From Pseudomonadota bacterium (lineage in GTDB: Bacteria; Pseudomonadota; Alphaproteobacteria; Acetobacterales; Acetobacteraceae), in the NCBI GenBank assembly GCA_021808055.1, contig JAKBCH010000084.1, positions 1-7,019 of the forward strand: a DNA stretch of 7,019 nt, written 5' to 3'. Below, in pieces: positions 5,465 to 7,019 of the stretch. How positions within the stretch are numbered: position 1 is the first letter of the stretch; the number at the start of each line of letters is the position of its first letter. A program made the position numbers and the translations under genes. The notes beneath the pieces were generated by a model. It did not search any database and was not told where the DNA came from. It saw only the letters and a list, made by a program, of their open reading frames with translations.

Positions 5465-6952
5465 ATGGTCGAGATTTTGTTCGGAAAACTGGCGCTGCCC
5501 AAGGATGGCGTGCTGATGCTGCCGGTGGGCGAGGGCCTGCCCTTGAGCGGCGAAGCCGCTGTGCTGGACGAGAAACTGAACGCGGCGCTGAGCAAGGCGA
5601 TGGCGGCTGCCGAATTCACCGGCAAATCCGGCCAGAGCCTGAACATCTATAATGCCGGGGCTTATAAGCGCGTTATCCTCATCGGCGCGGGCAAGGATGA
5701 TGCACCCCGCCGGGCGGAGCTGCTGGGCGCTGCCATCACCGCGGCCCTCGGCAAAGAAACCGAGGCGACGATTCTCACCCAAGGCTTCACGGCGGAACAG
5801 GCGGCGGAAATTGCCCTGGGGGCCCGCCTGCGCGCTTACAAATTCGATAAATACCGCACCACCCAGAAACCTGAAGAAAAAACCCGGCTTAAAAAGCTGA
5901 AGCTGCTCACCGCCGCGCCAAAAGACGCTGAAGCAGCCTGGGACATTGCCAAGGCCGTGGCAAATGGCGTGGAATTTACCCGCGACCTCGTAACCGAGCC
6001 CGCGAACGTGCTCTACCCGGCTGAATTTGCCGAGCGCACCGAGGGCTTGAAAAAACTCGGGCTGAAAATCGAAATCTTCGGCCAGAAGGAGCTGGAAAAA
6101 CTCGGCTTCGGCACGCTGCTCGCGGTGTCGCAAGGCTCCATCCGCGAACCCCGCATGGTGGTGATGCAATGGCTTGGCGCTTCCGGCCATGGCGATGACA
6201 AAAAGAAAAAACCCAAAGACCCGCTGGTTTTCGTCGGCAAGGGCGTCACCTTCGATACCGGCGGCATCTCGCTGAAACCCGCCGCGGGCATGGAAGATAT
6301 GAAATGGGACATGGCCGGTGCGGGCACCGTGGCGGGACTGATGTGCGCGCTGGCCGGGCGCAAAGCCAAAATCGACGCGATCGGCCTGATCGGGCTGGTT
6401 GAAAACATGCCCTCCGGCTCCGCCACCCGCCCCGGCGATGTGGTGAAGAGTTACGCTGGTAAAACCGTAGAAATTCTCAATACCGACGCCGAAGGGCGGC
6501 TGGTGCTGGCGGATGTGCTCTATTACGCGCAAGAGCGTTTCGCGCCAAAATTCATGGTGAACCTCGCCACCCTCACCGGTGCCATCATCGTCGGGCTGGG
6601 CCATGAATATGCTGGCATGTTCTCGAACTCTGACGAGCTGGTGGGCAAGCTTACCGCCTCGGGCGAGGCCGTGGGCGAGAAGCTCTGGCGTATGCCACTT
6701 TCCAAGGAAGGTGAAGGCTACGACAAGGAAATCGATTCCCCCATCGCGGATGTAAAGAATATCGGCGGCGGGCGTGCGGGCGGCTCCATCACCGCCGCGC
6801 AATTTCTGCAACGCTTCGTCAACAACACGCCCTGGGCGCATCTGGATATCGCAGGCATGGCCTGGGGGGCGAAGGATGCGGGGGTGAACCCCAAGGGTGC
6901 CACGGCCTTTGGCGTGCGGCTGCTGGACCATTTCACCAGGGGCTTTGAATGA
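5465..6952 (+). CDS. pepA: Cytosol (leucyl) aminopeptidase, M17 family
   Basis: A 495-residue protein of normal PepA length. It is a two-metal, hexameric cytosolic aminopeptidase that releases N-terminal residues from peptides; some relatives also bind DNA as transcription or recombination factors. An N-terminal macro-like domain spans about 1-165, followed by the catalytic domain. All metal and catalytic residues are in place: K259 and D264 in GKGVTFDTGG, K271, D282 in WDMAGAG, and D341, E343 and R345 in the M17 signature NTDAEGRL. These sit at a constant offset of 11 from the E. coli enzyme. A short Lys-rich loop (DDKKKKPKD, 244-252) precedes the catalytic core. The 82 bases separating it from divergent cysQ must hold its promoter; I see no clear -35/-10 pair. 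The TGA overlaps the next start by four bases (ATGA). Confidence 0.97.
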   Translation: MVEILFGKLALPKDGVLMLPVGEGLPLSGEAAVLDEKLNAALSKAMAAAEFTGKSGQSLNIYNAGAYKRVILIGAGKDDAPRRAELLGAAITAALGKETEATILTQGFTAEQAAEIALGARLRAYKFDKYRTTQKPEEKTRLKKLKLLTAAPKDAEAAWDIAKAVANGVEFTRDLVTEPANVLYPAEFAERTEGLKKLGLKIEIFGQKELEKLGFGTLLAVSQGSIREPRMVVMQWLGASGHGDDKKKKPKDPLVFVGKGVTFDTGGISLKPAAGMEDMKWDMAGAGTVAGLMCALAGRKAKIDAIGLIGLVENMPSGSATRPGDVVKSYAGKTVEILNTDAEGRLVLADVLYYAQERFAPKFMVNLATLTGAIIVGLGHEYAGMFSNSDELVGKLTASGEAVGEKLWRMPLSKEGEGYDKEIDSPIADVKNIGGGRAGGSITAAQFLQRFVNNTPWAHLDIAGMAWGAKDAGVNPKGATAFGVRLLDHFTRGFE

Positions 6953-7019
6953 GCGAATTACTGCTCGACACGATTCTGGGCAACCGTGAAGACCATGAAT
7001 TTCACGAGAAACTTCACGA
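6949..7019 (+). CDS. 5' end of an unidentified gene coupled to pepA (partial)
   Basis: An ATG at 6949 overlaps the pepA stop as ATGA and opens a frame that stays open to the window edge. Its 23 visible residues begin MSELLLDTILGNREDHEF and are rich in His, Glu and Asp. In many proteobacteria holC (DNA polymerase III chi subunit) follows pepA, but this N-terminus does not look like the usual HolC start. Too little is visible to name it. The overlap suggests translational coupling and a shared transcript with pepA. Confidence 0.6.
   Translation, partial: MSELLLDTILGNREDHEFHEKLH

Noticed and set aside
5383..5646. N-terminal extension of cysQ into the pepA coding region
   Set aside because: The extra 88 residues are Ser/Ala/Pro-rich, lie antisense to pepA, and are not part of the CysQ fold; the start at 5382 gives the normal family length.
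5345..6931. A 528-codon open frame on the reverse strand opposite pepA
   Set aside because: It is fully antisense to an intact M17 aminopeptidase with all catalytic residues. Its translation has no recognisable domain, and long antisense frames are expected in GC-rich coding DNA.

Overview
The window is a compact, GC-rich (roughly 60%) bacterial chromosome segment. It carries core metabolic genes plus one small accessory patch. Three things suggest an alphaproteobacterium, probably of the Rhodospirillales/Acetobacteraceae type: the codon use, the form of the trpB-trpA pair, and a PepA aminopeptidase divergent from a CysQ-type phosphatase. This placement rests on recognition of the proteins, not on a search, and is tentative.

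Layout from left to right. The 3' end of a forward gene, probably NADP-isocitrate dehydrogenase, stops at 127 and converges on a reverse-strand ferritin-like diiron protein (138-665). Just upstream of the ferritin start lies a perfect 16+3+16 inverted repeat (676-710) whose core resembles Irr and Fur operators. It fills much of the 131-bp gap between the divergent ferritin and trpB genes. Next comes a forward gene set: trpB and trpA (4-base stop/start overlap), which make the tryptophan synthase alpha2-beta2 complex, and 20 bases later a phytanoyl-CoA dioxygenase-like Fe(II)/2-oxoglutarate oxygenase. This set ends at a strong hairpin terminator (3729-3763) that can work in both directions.

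From 3782 to 5382 the genes run leftward. In transcription order they are a CysQ-type 3'(2'),5'-bisphosphate nucleotidase, a 190-residue Gly/His/Tyr-rich lipoprotein with 48-bp tandem repeats, and a 62-residue Gly/His/Trp-rich lipoprotein. The two lipoproteins share low-complexity GGWHGGD blocks and look like paralogues. Divergent from cysQ is pepA (5465-6952), an M17 leucyl aminopeptidase with all catalytic and metal residues present. Its stop overlaps by 4 bases the start of a further unidentified gene cut by the window end.

The housekeeping genes look intact and ordinary. The parts worth a second look are the palindromic operator at the ferritin/trpB junction, the repeat-bearing lipoprotein pair, the oxygenase riding on trpBA, and a few unusual residues in TrpA. 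I see no tRNA, rRNA, CRISPR array, insertion sequence or phage gene. No stretch longer than 300 bases lacks a gene.
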